64,000 bases of DNA from Mucilaginibacter galii (lineage in GTDB: Bacteria > Bacteroidota > Bacteroidia > Sphingobacteriales > Sphingobacteriaceae): assembly GCF_014635825.1 (NCBI RefSeq), contig NZ_BMDO01000009.1, positions 62,001 to 126,000 on the forward strand. The letters are read 5' to 3'. Of the stretch, positions 18,030 to 27,207 are shown one piece after another; positions within the stretch are counted from its first letter, which is position 1, and each line of letters opens with the position of its first letter. The position numbers and the translations under genes were made by a program. The notes under the pieces were generated by a model. It did not search any database. It was given only the letters and a program-made list of their open reading frames with translations, and was not told the DNA's origin.

Positions 18030-18057
18030 TCCTCGATTGTTAAACCGGGAAGGGTGA

Positions 18058-18330
18058 TTAAACTTGCGCTTCTCCCTTTTGCTTTACCAATAACTTATCT
18101 ACCGTAAGTGTACCCCCTTTCAGCTCTTTAATAACTATACGTTTGATACCCACCCGGCCTATGGCTACTACGCCTATAGCGATAGCGCCAACTGCTATGG
18201 CACCCAATGCAAAAGCACCCAGCACCGAGGCACCAACTGCCGATGCACCTATGACCCTTGCACCAATAGCTTCGGCACCAATGGCTTTAGCTCCTGTAAG
18301 TTTGGTTATTGCGTTTTGAAATAGTTTCAT
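18058..18330 (-). CDS. Small pentad-repeat (I-G-A-x-A) solenoid protein
   Basis: 90 residues. Residues ~12-65 consist of ten to eleven consecutive five-residue units of the form [I/V/L]-G-[A]-x-[A/V] (GAKAI, GAEAI, GARVI, GASAV, GASVL, GAFAL, GAIAV, GAIAI, GVVAI, GRVGI). They end in a short polar strand region (GGTLTVDKLLVKQKG). The strict period of five suggests a beta-helix-like stack, related in spirit to pentapeptide-repeat proteins but with Gly where those have Asn/Asp. It could alternatively pack in or on a membrane. Function unknown. It is convergent with upp. Confidence 0.65.
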   Translation of the reverse strand: MKLFQNAITKLTGAKAIGAEAIGARVIGASAVGASVLGAFALGAIAVGAIAIGVVAIGRVGIKRIVIKELKGGTLTVDKLLVKQKGEAQV

Positions 18331-18488
18331 AATGATGGATGATATGTATCATGTGAAACGTTTAAGCGGAATAAGGGTTTACTAAAATTGGGTTCGCTAT
18401 TTTGCCGATGAATAATTATTTCTGAGTGTGAGCCGAAATAACAATTTTTGTATCATTAACTCCGAAAGCGAACACCATACCTCCTGAA

Positions 18489-19178
18489 ATGAAAAAACAT
18501 ATCTTCTTCGACCTCGACCATACCATTTGGGATTTTGACCGCAATGCCGAAGAAGCTTTACACGAGTTGTTCGTATTGCACAACTTAGAAACTTTAGGAC
18601 TATCATCGGCTGCAGAATTTATTGCTACTTACACCCGTAACAACCATGCCCTATGGGCCGATTATCACCTGGGTAAAATTGACAAGGAAACGCTACGCCA
18701 AACCCGCTTCAGCAAAACCTTTACCGATTTAGGCCTGCCGCCCGACGCTATGCCGGTAGCCTTTGAAGATGCCTATGTAAAGCTGTGTCCTACTAAAACC
18801 AATCTTTTCCCGCATGCGCACGAAACACTGACCTACCTGCAAAATAAATATACGCTGCACCTGATCTCGAACGGGTTCCGCGAATCGCAGGATGTGAAGC
18901 TTGCCGGTTCGGGACTGCTCAAATACTTTCAGCATATCATCATTTCGGAAGAAGTAGGGGTTAACAAACCACGTCAAGGTATATTTGACCACGCCCTCAA
19001 ACTGGCCGGGGCCACCAAAGAAGAAAGCATCATGATAGGCGACAGCCTGGAAGCCGATATTTATGGCGCATTAAATTTTGGTATGGATGCTATCTATTTC
19101 AACCCACTTCATGCACCCAAACCGAATGATGTGCCGGTGCAAGTACATAGTTTGGACGAATTAACACGCTTGTTATGA
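18489..19178 (+). CDS. HAD-family YjjG-type pyrimidine nucleotidase
   Basis: 229 residues. HAD motifs: I FFDLDHTIWDFD (nucleophile and acid Asp), II ISNGFRESQ, III Lys in VNKPRQGIF, and IV MIGDSLEADIYGA. The helical cap (FDRNAEEALHELFVLHNLE) and the overall pattern match the YjjG/PynA group, which dephosphorylates non-canonical pyrimidine nucleotides and dUMP/dTMP. A house-cleaning role is likely but other phosphate monoesters are possible. Its stop overlaps the DinB start (ATGA), indicating translational coupling. Confidence 0.85.
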   Translation: MKKHIFFDLDHTIWDFDRNAEEALHELFVLHNLETLGLSSAAEFIATYTRNNHALWADYHLGKIDKETLRQTRFSKTFTDLGLPPDAMPVAFEDAYVKLCPTKTNLFPHAHETLTYLQNKYTLHLISNGFRESQDVKLAGSGLLKYFQHIIISEEVGVNKPRQGIFDHALKLAGATKEESIMIGDSLEADIYGALNFGMDAIYFNPLHAPKPNDVPVQVHSLDELTRLL

Positions 19179-19699
19179 ATATAGCCGAAGAACACCAAAA
19201 GATCAATTCCGCGCTCGATGAGTATCGCCAATGGTTGGATGAGATACCCGACGAGCAGTTTACCGAAACACCGCCGATAGGTGGCTGGAGTTATGCCGAG
19301 GTGTATTCGCATATTATGCAGGCTAACCTGGGTTCGTCTATAGCGGCCGAAAAGTGCTGCCGAAAAACAGGGGTTATTACTAGTAAGGGGCTAAACCTGA
19401 AAGGAATGATCGTGTTTTTACTGGGGCAGTTTCCACCCGGTAAACGGAAAGCACCTGCAGCTCTGGACGCTATTACCAAGAAAATATCTAAAGAGGATGC
19501 GCGTAATCTTATTATAAAACTACGCAAACGGGTAGACGAAATTGCACACCTGGCAGGGCATGCACCCGAAGATAGCAAAGTAGCACATCCCGGCCTGGGC
19601 ATGCTTACGGCTGCGCAATGGATCAAATTTATCCGTATGCATACCCGCCATCATTTAAAGCAGTTAAGCAACATTCAAAAAAGTTTTCCACATAAGTAA
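19175..19699 (+). CDS. DinB-like four-helix protein
   Basis: 174 residues, DinB_2-type fold: a four-helix bundle with a metal site built from histidines. Visible are GGWSYAEVYSHIMQAN (first His) and the C-terminal FIRMHTRHHLKQL (two further His). Members include metal-dependent thiol transferases (bacillithiol or other) and proteins of unknown role. It overlaps the HAD nucleotidase by 4 bases, so the two are likely one unit. The exact reaction cannot be deduced. Confidence 0.82.
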   Translation: MNIAEEHQKINSALDEYRQWLDEIPDEQFTETPPIGGWSYAEVYSHIMQANLGSSIAAEKCCRKTGVITSKGLNLKGMIVFLLGQFPPGKRKAPAALDAITKKISKEDARNLIIKLRKRVDEIAHLAGHAPEDSKVAHPGLGMLTAAQWIKFIRMHTRHHLKQLSNIQKSFPHK

Positions 19700-19765
19700 C
19701 TATCGTACATTTAACAGAGTCTTAACAGTGAAGTAATTTAAATACCTGACTTTTATCCTGTTATT

Positions 19766-19876
19766 ATGAATATCGAGTTTCCATACCTGATAGTTACTGG
19801 TTTACTTTTGTTACTCGCCGCCTTTTACCTAAGCCCTTACGAGCTGAGTGTAAAGGAAGATGATGAAGACGAATAA
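19766..19876 (+). CDS. Candidate 36-residue single-pass membrane peptide
   Basis: A short frame ATG 19766 to TAA 19876 encodes a hydrophobic helix (FPYLIVTGLLLLLAAFYL, about residues 5-22) followed by PYELSVKEDDEDE, a strongly acidic cytosolic or periplasmic tail. The hydrophobic helix plus charged tail is a pattern seen in real small membrane proteins. It lies between the DinB and LpxH-like genes on the same strand. No ribosome binding site is obvious, which is normal for this group. Coding status is an inference. Confidence 0.5.
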   Translation: MNIEFPYLIVTGLLLLLAAFYLSPYELSVKEDDEDE

Positions 19877-19961
19877 ACCCTGCAACTACGTTGAGTTAAC
19901 CTTTATTTTGACGTACCTGCCCGCAGGTGCCCTGATAACGCTTTACGTTTAAAAACCCGTA

Positions 19962-20816
19962 ATGGCCAAACGCGACGTTAATATTGTAGTGATCTCTGAT
20001 GTGCACCTGGGCACTTATGGCTGCCAGGCTAAGGAGCTGCTACGCTACCTCAAAAGCATCCGCCCCAAACAAGTAATTCTTAACGGCGATATTATCGACA
20101 TCTGGCAATTCAGCAAATCGTACTGGCCCGAATCGCACATGAAGGTGGTGCGCCGACTGCTCAAATTTGTGACCGAAGGCATTCCGGTTTATTATCTTAC
20201 CGGCAACCACGACGAAATGCTGCGCAAGTTTGCCGATTTTAACCTGGGCAAATTTCAACTCCTTAATAAACTGGTTTTAGACGTTGATGATAAAAAAGCC
20301 TGGATTTTTCACGGCGATGTATTCGATGTTACCATGCAGCACTCTAAATGGCTGGCCAAATTAGGTGCCGTAGGTTACGATACATTAATTATCCTGAACA
20401 GTATGGTTAACTGGTTCCTTACGACACTGGGCAGGCAAAAAATGAGTTTCTCGCAAAAGATAAAAGGCAAGTTTAAAGATGCGGTAAAATTCATTAACCA
20501 CTTTGAACAAACCGCGGCCGATTTAGCGGTAGATAAGCAGTACGACTATGTAATTTGCGGCCACATCCACCACGCCGATATCCGCACCATTAAGGCTACC
20601 GATGCCCCCGGCTCGGTACTCTACCTTAACTCTGGCGATTGGGTAGAAAGCCTCACCGCTCTTGAATACCACAAAGGCAACTGGAGCATCTTCAAATATA
20701 ACCCCGCCGACTTTGCCAGCGAACCCGACGAAGAAGATAAAGCAGACACCGAAGATTTGAATAATAGCCTGGACATAAAAGTACTGTTAGAGAAATTTAA
20801 AGTGGAAACGCATTAA
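19962..20816 (+). CDS. LpxH-like UDP-2,3-diacylglucosamine diphosphatase family phosphoesterase
   Basis: 284 residues. The calcineurin-like metallophosphoesterase motifs occur in order: ISDVHLG (D-x-H), LNGDIIDIWQ (G-D), LTGNHDE (G-N-H-D), WIFHGDVFD, and CGHIHHAD (G-H-x-H). The closest known family is the LpxH/LpxH2 group, which cleaves UDP-diacylglucosamine to lipid X in lipid A synthesis. The extra length and acidic tail (PDEEDKADTEDL) fit the Bacteroidota versions. Its role in lipid A is likely but other phosphodiester substrates cannot be excluded. Confidence 0.85.
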   Translation: MAKRDVNIVVISDVHLGTYGCQAKELLRYLKSIRPKQVILNGDIIDIWQFSKSYWPESHMKVVRRLLKFVTEGIPVYYLTGNHDEMLRKFADFNLGKFQLLNKLVLDVDDKKAWIFHGDVFDVTMQHSKWLAKLGAVGYDTLIILNSMVNWFLTTLGRQKMSFSQKIKGKFKDAVKFINHFEQTAADLAVDKQYDYVICGHIHHADIRTIKATDAPGSVLYLNSGDWVESLTALEYHKGNWSIFKYNPADFASEPDEEDKADTEDLNNSLDIKVLLEKFKVETH

Positions 20817-20923
20817 AATTTCATGCCTAAAGCAACTCCCAGAAAGCGCAGGGCTGCCAGCGCACCCGGCCGGGAGCTGGCCTTGTGGGCAAAGGCAGGG
20901 ATTGCGATGGCTTGATTTTTTTG

Positions 20924-20951
20924 TTACTTTTTGTATCAAGACAAAAAGTAA
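20924..20951. repeat. Perfect inverted repeat in convergent gap
   Basis: TTACTTTTTGT (20924-20934), ATCAAG loop, ACAAAAAGTAA (20941-20951): an 11-base-pair perfect stem. I recall similar elements scattered through Sphingobacteriaceae genomes. The 250-base gap around it (20817-21068) separates the convergent LpxH-like and GT2 genes; nothing else recognisable is in it. The hairpin may also act as a bidirectional terminator. Confidence 0.6.
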
Positions 20952-21068
20952 TGGGCCTCTCGCGGCCAAGAGCGAGACGAAGTAACTTTAACAGCACTAA
21001 ACAAAGTTCAAAATGCACAAGCTTATACTGAGATTGCTTTGTACATCGCAATGAAGATTCTTGTGTAT

Positions 21069-21821
21069 TTAATCGTTAGTCCGCCTATTTAACAACCAGT
21101 ACCAACCCAAATTAAAAGCAATAACCGCATGGTTAAACACCGTAGGTAACAACCCGTAATGCTTGCGCATAATGGCAAAGCGCTCTTTCAAACTTTGCTG
21201 ATGCCTTTGTTTAGACATGCCTCCCACCAAATATTTGGCAACATACCTGTGCACGTTCACGATCTTTTCAGCCTTTTTGGCGGCGTGCAATATCCAGTCA
21301 ATATCGGCGCTTAGTTCATACTGCGTGTCATAAGGCTGCGTTAGCGAGCGCTTAATGTAAATGGCCTGGTGGCTAACACTCATGCCATATTTAAAATGGC
21401 GCCAGGTAAACTGTGTGGGTGCTTTATGGCGGCGCTGCCCTAAGCTGTTACCTACCTCATCAATCATTTCGGTTTCGCCATAGTAAATGTCGGCATCAGC
21501 GACTGTGGAAAAAACCTGCGCTACGGTATCGGGTGCATAAAACTCATCGCCTGAGTTCATAAAGATCACGTAATCGCCGGTGGCTGCAGCCAGCCCTTTG
21601 TTCATGGCATCGTAAATGCCTTTATCCTTTTCGCTAATAAGGGTTTCTATCTGGCTAGTGTATTGCTGCACAATCTCCAGCGTACCATCGGTAGAAAATC
21701 CATCAACTAAAATGTACTCAATGTTGCTGTAAGTTTGATTGATGACCGATAACATGGTACGCTCAATATGGCGCACGTTATTGTACACTATGGTAATTAC
21801 ACTCAACTTGGGCTTAAACAT
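21069..21821 (-). CDS. Glycosyltransferase family 2
   Basis: 250 residues with a GT-A fold: KLSVITIVYNNVRHIERTMLSV, IEYILVDGFSTDGTLEIV (the family 2 D-G-x-S-x-D-G-T loop), KGIYDAMNKGLAAATGDYVIFMNSGDEF (a D/N-x-G-D-E equivalent of the DxD metal site) and a later SADIDWILHA acceptor region. It resembles colanic-acid WcaE/WcaA-type transferases. It is coupled to the upstream GT4 gene by an 8-base overlap, so both probably build the same surface polysaccharide; donor and acceptor are unknown. Confidence 0.9.
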   Translation of the reverse strand: MFKPKLSVITIVYNNVRHIERTMLSVINQTYSNIEYILVDGFSTDGTLEIVQQYTSQIETLISEKDKGIYDAMNKGLAAATGDYVIFMNSGDEFYAPDTVAQVFSTVADADIYYGETEMIDEVGNSLGQRRHKAPTQFTWRHFKYGMSVSHQAIYIKRSLTQPYDTQYELSADIDWILHAAKKAEKIVNVHRYVAKYLVGGMSKQRHQQSLKERFAIMRKHYGLLPTVFNHAVIAFNLGWYWLLNRRTND

Positions 21822-23106
21822 TGACCCCTCCCGGCTGCGCTTTTTCCACTAACTGGTTATATAATTGTATATGCTTTTGGGCAATTACAGGCTCGGCAAA
21901 TTTATCCATCACCGTTTGGCGGGCCTGCTGTTGCAAGGCGGTAGCATTTTCGTGGTTAATGGCCCACTCCATACCATCGGCAAAGCTTTTAGCAGAACGG
22001 TATTCGGCCAGGTAACCGTTTTGCAGGTGCTGCACCATATCGGGTATGCCACCAGTGGTAAAGGCCACCACAGGCGTACCGCAAGAGAGACTTTCCATTA
22101 CGGTATAAGGCAAATTATCTTCGAGCGATGGAATCAAAAAAGCATCGGCAGCGGCATAGCACATGGCCAGTTTAGCATCATCATTAATAGTACCTAAAAA
22201 ACTGGTTTTGAAAGAAAAATCGGGCACATCCTTCGCGTTGCGGTTACCAAAAACCACCAGTTCTACCTGTTGCGCGTTTACGCCTAATCTTTCTTTCAAG
22301 AGCTCTAAGCTTTCCAGCAAATAGCTTGTTCCCTTGTGCATATCCTTACGCGATGGCATAAAGCCGGTCAGGAAAATGAATTTATCTTCGGGCAAACCTA
22401 ATTGCTTTTTAGCTTGTGCTTTATCAGTTGGTTTAAAAATATCAGTTTCAAGGGTGTTAGGTACCTGTAAGGCAGGCTTATCCTGCATCAAACTACTCAT
22501 CAGCACGGAGCTCAGCATCCAACTGCTGGGAGCTACTATATTAAACTTCAACTGCTGGTAAGCCTCGTGTTTTTGTGCCCATATTTTGTGTGAAGCATCG
22601 TCGGCATCGGCTTTCTTCAATAGTGGGCAATGGCCGCACTGGCGCAAAAAATGATCGCAGGTATAACGTACATGACAGCCGCCAGTAAAGGCATTGCTGT
22701 CATGAAAGGTCCACACAATAGGTTTATTCAACTTGGCTAACTCGGCCAAATGAGCAGGATTTAAAAAGCTATGGTTTACCCAGTGCAGGTGTATCACGTC
22801 GGCCGCCTTTACATCGGGGTGATGAATTACCGACCGGCCAAACCATGTAAACGAAAACGGTGTGCGTTTCATGGGTTTGAGTAAACGTTTGGCCAGCAAA
22901 CGCTCTACCACAATGGTAGCTGCCGTATAGGCTTTTTGAATTGCCGTACTGTTAAACGTTAACACCGACGGGTTTTTGCCAAACTTATAGTGCACAATTA
23001 CTTTGGAATTAATATTTTCGGCAAGCAATGCGTTGTTTAGCCGCAGGCAAGCCCTGCCGGCACCGCCGTTACCATCATAAGTGTTTATGTGCACTACATT
23101 TAGCAT
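21814..23106 (-). CDS. Glycosyltransferase family 4 (WcaC-like)
   Basis: 430 residues, GT-B fold. The N-terminal half has NTYDGNGGAGRACLRLN and WTFHDSNAFTGGCHVRYTC. The second is the cysteine-rich insert (C-x4-C-x5-C-x2-C) typical of one GT4 subgroup. The C-terminal half has FLTGFMPSRKDMHKGTSYLLE and VMESLSCGTPVVAFTTGGIPD, the donor-binding E-x7-E region. These enzymes transfer sugars from nucleotide donors to lipid-linked glycans in the cytoplasm. It overlaps the GT2 gene. A -7 box 4 nt from the ATG predicts a leaderless message. Confidence 0.92.
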   Translation of the reverse strand: MLNVVHINTYDGNGGAGRACLRLNNALLAENINSKVIVHYKFGKNPSVLTFNSTAIQKAYTAATIVVERLLAKRLLKPMKRTPFSFTWFGRSVIHHPDVKAADVIHLHWVNHSFLNPAHLAELAKLNKPIVWTFHDSNAFTGGCHVRYTCDHFLRQCGHCPLLKKADADDASHKIWAQKHEAYQQLKFNIVAPSSWMLSSVLMSSLMQDKPALQVPNTLETDIFKPTDKAQAKKQLGLPEDKFIFLTGFMPSRKDMHKGTSYLLESLELLKERLGVNAQQVELVVFGNRNAKDVPDFSFKTSFLGTINDDAKLAMCYAAADAFLIPSLEDNLPYTVMESLSCGTPVVAFTTGGIPDMVQHLQNGYLAEYRSAKSFADGMEWAINHENATALQQQARQTVMDKFAEPVIAQKHIQLYNQLVEKAQPGGVNV

Positions 23107-23110
23107 GTTT

Positions 23111-23118
23111 CAAAAATA
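23111..23118 (-). promoter_or_regulatory. -7 promoter box for the GT4-GT2 unit
   Basis: TATTTTTG on the minus strand ends 4 nt before the GT4 ATG at 23106. Confidence 0.6.
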
Positions 23119-23153
23119 CATTTTATAGCACAGCAATCTGTTAAAACCATCAT

Positions 23154-26100
23154 ATGAAAAAAATTTACGCTGCATTTTTTTTACTCTCTGCCCTTCCATG
23201 CTGGTTGTATGCTCAACAACCGGCCAGCTACTTTACCGCCTATCCTACCTTAACGCCAGATGGCAACACAGTGATTTTTAGCTACGAAGGCGACCTGTGG
23301 AAAGCTGATCTCAAAGGACAGTCGGCCATGCGCTTAACGGCCATGCAAGGTAATGAAACCAATCCGCGGGTATCTCCTGATGGGCAATGGCTGGCGTTTT
23401 CGTCTAACCAGTTTGGCAACAGCGATGTTTATGTAATGCCCATGGCTGGTGGTGAAATCAAACAGCTTACCTACCACGAGTCGGGCGACGAGGTTGACAG
23501 TTGGAGTTGGGACAGCAAATCTATTTATTTCACTTCGGGCCGGTATAATAGCTTTGCAGCTTACAATGTTCCACGTACCGGCGGCACCCCTGTACGCGTG
23601 TTTGATAATTATTTTAACACCATACACGGCGTGGTACCACACCCGCAAACCGGCGAACTGTTTTTTGGCAACACCTGGGAAAGTTACCGTTTTCCGCAGC
23701 GTAAGCACTACAAAGGCGATTACAACCCCGACATACAATCGTACAACCCCAAAACCAAAGCCTACAAACAGTACACTAAGTGGATTGGCAAGGATTACGG
23801 CGCAACCATAGACAGCAAGGGTAATATCTACTTCATTTCTGACGAAGCCAACGGCGAATACAATCTCTATACCTTCGTCAACGGTAAAAAAACCGCACTA
23901 ACGCAATTCCCCACCTCTATTAAGCGCCCTTTTGTAAGTGCCGATGGCCGCAAGGTGGTATTTGAAAAAGACTACCAGCTGCACGTTTACGATGTAGCTA
24001 CCAAGCAAACGCAAAAGCTAAGTTTTGGACTGGCACGCAACAATGTACTGCCCAAAGACCAAGAGTTTGACATTGCCGGCAAAATAGAATCGGCCGATCT
24101 TTCTGCCGATGGTAAGAAATTGGTCATGGTATCGCGCGGCGAATTATTTGTAAGCGATGCCGATGGTAAGTTTGTTCGCAAAATTGAGCGCAACAGCGGC
24201 GAACGTGTTACCGAGGCTAAGTTTTTGGCCAATAACCGCACCGTAATTTACACCCAAACTTTAGGCGGTTACACCAACTGGTACACAATCCCTGCCGATG
24301 GCACTGCGAAACCCAAGCAACTCACTGCCGATAAACGCAGCAACCGTTTACTCAGCATGAACAAAGCCCGTACCCAGGGTGTGTACCTGAGCGGCCGTGA
24401 TGAAGTACGTATCATCGATTTAAAATCATTGGCCAGCAAGACCATTGCCAAAGATGAGATCTGGGGATTTCAAAATTCGCAACCTCACTTTTCGCCTAAT
24501 AGCGAGTATGTGGCTTACACGGCGCACCGCAACTTTGAGCAGGATATTTTTGTTTACGATGTGCAAGGCGGCAAAACCATTAACTTAACCAACACCGGTG
24601 TCACCGAGTCAGAACCTTACTGGTCGCCCGATGGCAAGTATCTATACTTTACCTCGTCGCGCACGCAGCCCGAATACCCGTATGGCTCAAAGGATGCGCA
24701 TATTTACCGCATGCCGCTGCAAAAGTTTGATGAGGCTTTCCGTTTGGATAAATTTCGTGACCTGTTTAAGGAAGAGAAAAAGCCGGATGCACCTGCGGTG
24801 ACGGATAAAGGCAAATCAAAGAAAGGTGCGGCCAAAAAGCCAATATCTGAACAACCTGTACCGAAGGCTCCTGCCGTTATGGTGATCAACACCAGCGACA
24901 TTATGAAAAGGCTGGAACGCATCAGTCCTGATTTTAGTAGCCAAAATTCGCCCTATGTGATACAAAAAGGCGATAAAACCTTGGTTTATTACCTCTCTGC
25001 CCAAAATGAAGGCAAACCCGCCGTTTACCGTACCACCCTCGAAAACTTTGAGAGTGCTAAAACCGAAAAACTGGCCGGTGCCGATATTTTTGGTTACGAT
25101 ATTTTAAACGGCGGCGATAAGTATTATCTGCTGGGCAGCAACGGTAACTTGTATAAGTTAAATTTAGACCAGAATAAGATAGATAAGGTTGAATTAAGCT
25201 ACCGTTTTAACCGCAACCTCGAAAGTGAGTTTAAGCAGATGTTTGACGAGGCTTGGGCCGGCTTGGAAGAAAACTATTACGACGGCAATTTTCATGGCGC
25301 CGATTGGAACAAGATACATGATGTTTACGCCACCTACCTGCCTTACCTAAACAACCGTGCCGACCTGCGTTTACTGCTAGAAGATATGCTGGGCGAATTA
25401 AATTCGTCGCATATGGGCTTCAATACCTCGGGTATGGAAGAGCGTACCAACCTGCGCTACCGAACGATGGAAACCGGTATTGTGTTTGACGATAACGACC
25501 CGTACCGCGTAGTACGAGTACTTAATATGAGCAATGCCGACCGTACCGGAGTTAACTTAAAAGCCGGCGACAGGCTCAAAGCCGTAAACGGTGTAACCGT
25601 TGATGAGAAACAGGACCGTAACTATTACTTTACCAAACCCTCGCTGGATGAAGAGATAGAACTAACTTTCGACCGCCAGGGTACGGTAGTTACAGTAAAA
25701 ATCCATCCCGAAGCTGCGGCCCGTTTCAAAACCAATTTGTACGATGAATGGATAGATAATAATCGCAAAGAAGTAACCCAAAAAAGCAAGAACCGCATTG
25801 CTTACGCACACATGAAAGACATGTCGACAGGTGCGTTAGAAACCTTCCTGGAAGATATGGTGGATGATGCGTATAAGAAAGATGCCCTCATTCTTGATTT
25901 ACGATATAATACGGGCGGCAACGTACACGATGATGTATTGAAATTTCTATCGCAGCGACCTTACCTGCAATGGCAATACCGCGGAGGCGAGCGTACGCCG
26001 CAACCTAACTTTGCACCGGCGGCTAAACCTATTATTTTGTTGGTAAACGAGCAAACCCTGAGCGATGGCGAAATGACCGCCCAAGGCTTTAAAGCTTTAG

Positions 26101-26345
26101 GCTTAGGCAAAATTATTGGCACCGAAACTTACCGCTGGATCATTTTCACGAGCGCTAAAGGCCTGGTAGATGGCTCGAGCTACCGCATACCAGCCTGGGG
26201 CTGTTATACCTTAGATGGTAAAGACATTGAAAAAGAAGGTGTGAAACCCGACATCTATATCAAAACCAGCTTTACTGACCGGGTGAACAACCAAGACCCA
26301 CAACTGGATAAAGCCATACAGGAAATTATGAAGCAATTGAAATAA
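23154..26345 (+). CDS. Tricorn-type S41 protease (secreted)
   Basis: 1063 residues. Signal peptide MKKIYAAFFLLSALPCWLYA; WD40-like/TolB beta-propeller blades from about 25 to 550 (ANPRVSPDGQWLAFSSN-like repeats); a Lys/Ala/Pro-rich linker at ~555-590; C1 helical domain; PDZ domain at ~765-850; S41 core to the end. Catalytic residues line up with Thermoplasma tricorn (from memory Ser745, His746, Ser965, Glu1023): here Ser752-His753 in NSSHMGF, Ser970 in TLSDGE and Glu1028 in EKEGVKPD. It degrades peptides, here probably in the periplasm. It starts divergently from the GT4 gene, only 47 bases away, and ends at intercistronic repeat copy A. Confidence 0.93.
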   Translation: MKKIYAAFFLLSALPCWLYAQQPASYFTAYPTLTPDGNTVIFSYEGDLWKADLKGQSAMRLTAMQGNETNPRVSPDGQWLAFSSNQFGNSDVYVMPMAGGEIKQLTYHESGDEVDSWSWDSKSIYFTSGRYNSFAAYNVPRTGGTPVRVFDNYFNTIHGVVPHPQTGELFFGNTWESYRFPQRKHYKGDYNPDIQSYNPKTKAYKQYTKWIGKDYGATIDSKGNIYFISDEANGEYNLYTFVNGKKTALTQFPTSIKRPFVSADGRKVVFEKDYQLHVYDVATKQTQKLSFGLARNNVLPKDQEFDIAGKIESADLSADGKKLVMVSRGELFVSDADGKFVRKIERNSGERVTEAKFLANNRTVIYTQTLGGYTNWYTIPADGTAKPKQLTADKRSNRLLSMNKARTQGVYLSGRDEVRIIDLKSLASKTIAKDEIWGFQNSQPHFSPNSEYVAYTAHRNFEQDIFVYDVQGGKTINLTNTGVTESEPYWSPDGKYLYFTSSRTQPEYPYGSKDAHIYRMPLQKFDEAFRLDKFRDLFKEEKKPDAPAVTDKGKSKKGAAKKPISEQPVPKAPAVMVINTSDIMKRLERISPDFSSQNSPYVIQKGDKTLVYYLSAQNEGKPAVYRTTLENFESAKTEKLAGADIFGYDILNGGDKYYLLGSNGNLYKLNLDQNKIDKVELSYRFNRNLESEFKQMFDEAWAGLEENYYDGNFHGADWNKIHDVYATYLPYLNNRADLRLLLEDMLGELNSSHMGFNTSGMEERTNLRYRTMETGIVFDDNDPYRVVRVLNMSNADRTGVNLKAGDRLKAVNGVTVDEKQDRNYYFTKPSLDEEIELTFDRQGTVVTVKIHPEAAARFKTNLYDEWIDNNRKEVTQKSKNRIAYAHMKDMSTGALETFLEDMVDDAYKKDALILDLRYNTGGNVHDDVLKFLSQRPYLQWQYRGGERTPQPNFAPAAKPIILLVNEQTLSDGEMTAQGFKALGLGKIIGTETYRWIIFTSAKGLVDGSSYRIPAWGCYTLDGKDIEKEGVKPDIYIKTSFTDRVNNQDPQLDKAIQEIMKQLK

Positions 26346-26424
26346 GCCCCACCCCTCCCCGGGAGGGAGGCTTGTATGAAGATTAAAAAAGTCCTCCCTC
26401 CCGGGGAGTATTTAGGAGGGGCTT
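26345..26424. repeat. C/G-rich intercistronic inverted repeat, copy A
   Basis: The left arm AGCCCCACCCCTCCCCGGGA... (26345-26373) begins at the TAA stop of the tricorn gene. The right arm (26390-26424) is its near complement, ending GGAGGGGCTT. The next gene starts 29 bases later. It belongs to the same family as the copies at 30585, 48783, 50413 and 53459. Confidence 0.85.
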
Positions 26425-26453
26425 TATTTTATTTTTATTTTCTTTGCAAGCTA

Positions 26454-27200
26454 ATGAGCAACGAACTCACCGACCGAAAATTTTGGGCTAATTACTGGGA
26501 ATCTAAAACCGACCTGGCTTTTGCTGTACCGGTTAATTACACTTTTCACCAGTTGTTTAAAAAGCTGCTGGCCAATAAGAATATTAAAACAGCTATTGAA
26601 TTAGGTGGCTTCCCGGGCTATTATGCCATTTTTTTAAAGAAGTATTTCGGGCTGGACACCACCCTGTTCGACTTTTATGTGCACCAACCCGTACTAACCG
26701 AGGTATTAGCCGCTAACCAGCTTACCACCGGCGATGTAAAAGTTATAGAGGGCGACCTATTTAAACATGAGCCACTGCAGCAATACGACCTTGTATTATC
26801 TTGCGGATTGATAGAGCACTTTCAGGATACCAAAGATATTATTGCCCGCCACCTGCAATTTTTAAAACCTGGCGGCACGCTCTTTATTACACTACCCAAT
26901 TTTACAGGCCTTAACGGCTGGGTGCAGCGCACCTATGATATGGATAATTATAATAAGCACAATATCGACAGCATGAACCCCGCACAGCTTGCCGCTTATT
27001 GTAAAGAACTGGGCTTACAACAGGTTGAAGCTTATTACTACGGTCATTTTTCGCTCTGGCTGGAAAACATGAAACAGCAAAGCGGCTTTACCAGAGGTTT
27101 CTTAAAAGCCTTATGGTTTGCCGGTAAAGTGTTTACTAAAGCGGTGCCGATGGAAAGTAAGGCACTATCGCCTTACATTGTTTTGCAGGCAACAAAGTAA
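26454..27200 (+). CDS. Class I SAM-dependent methyltransferase
   Basis: 248 residues from ATG 26454 (MSNELTDRKFWANYW). A frame beginning at 26376 starts inside repeat copy A and is rejected. Motif I is AIELGGFPGYYAIFL, motif II-like VLSCGLIEHFQD, and motif III LKPGGTLFITLPN: the Rossmann methyltransferase core of the Methyltransf_11/12 type. It also has a KSAL-like C-terminal domain. The substrate is unknown; relatives in this size class modify small molecules or lipids. It is convergent with the TPR gene, only 7 bases away. Confidence 0.82.
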   Translation: MSNELTDRKFWANYWESKTDLAFAVPVNYTFHQLFKKLLANKNIKTAIELGGFPGYYAIFLKKYFGLDTTLFDFYVHQPVLTEVLAANQLTTGDVKVIEGDLFKHEPLQQYDLVLSCGLIEHFQDTKDIIARHLQFLKPGGTLFITLPNFTGLNGWVQRTYDMDNYNKHNIDSMNPAQLAAYCKELGLQQVEAYYYGHFSLWLENMKQQSGFTRGFLKALWFAGKVFTKAVPMESKALSPYIVLQATK

Positions 27201-27207
27201 TGTAGCT

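Noticed and set aside
26376..26453. Longer N-terminus for the methyltransferase
   Set aside because: It reads through inverted repeat copy A and lacks the usual protein start.
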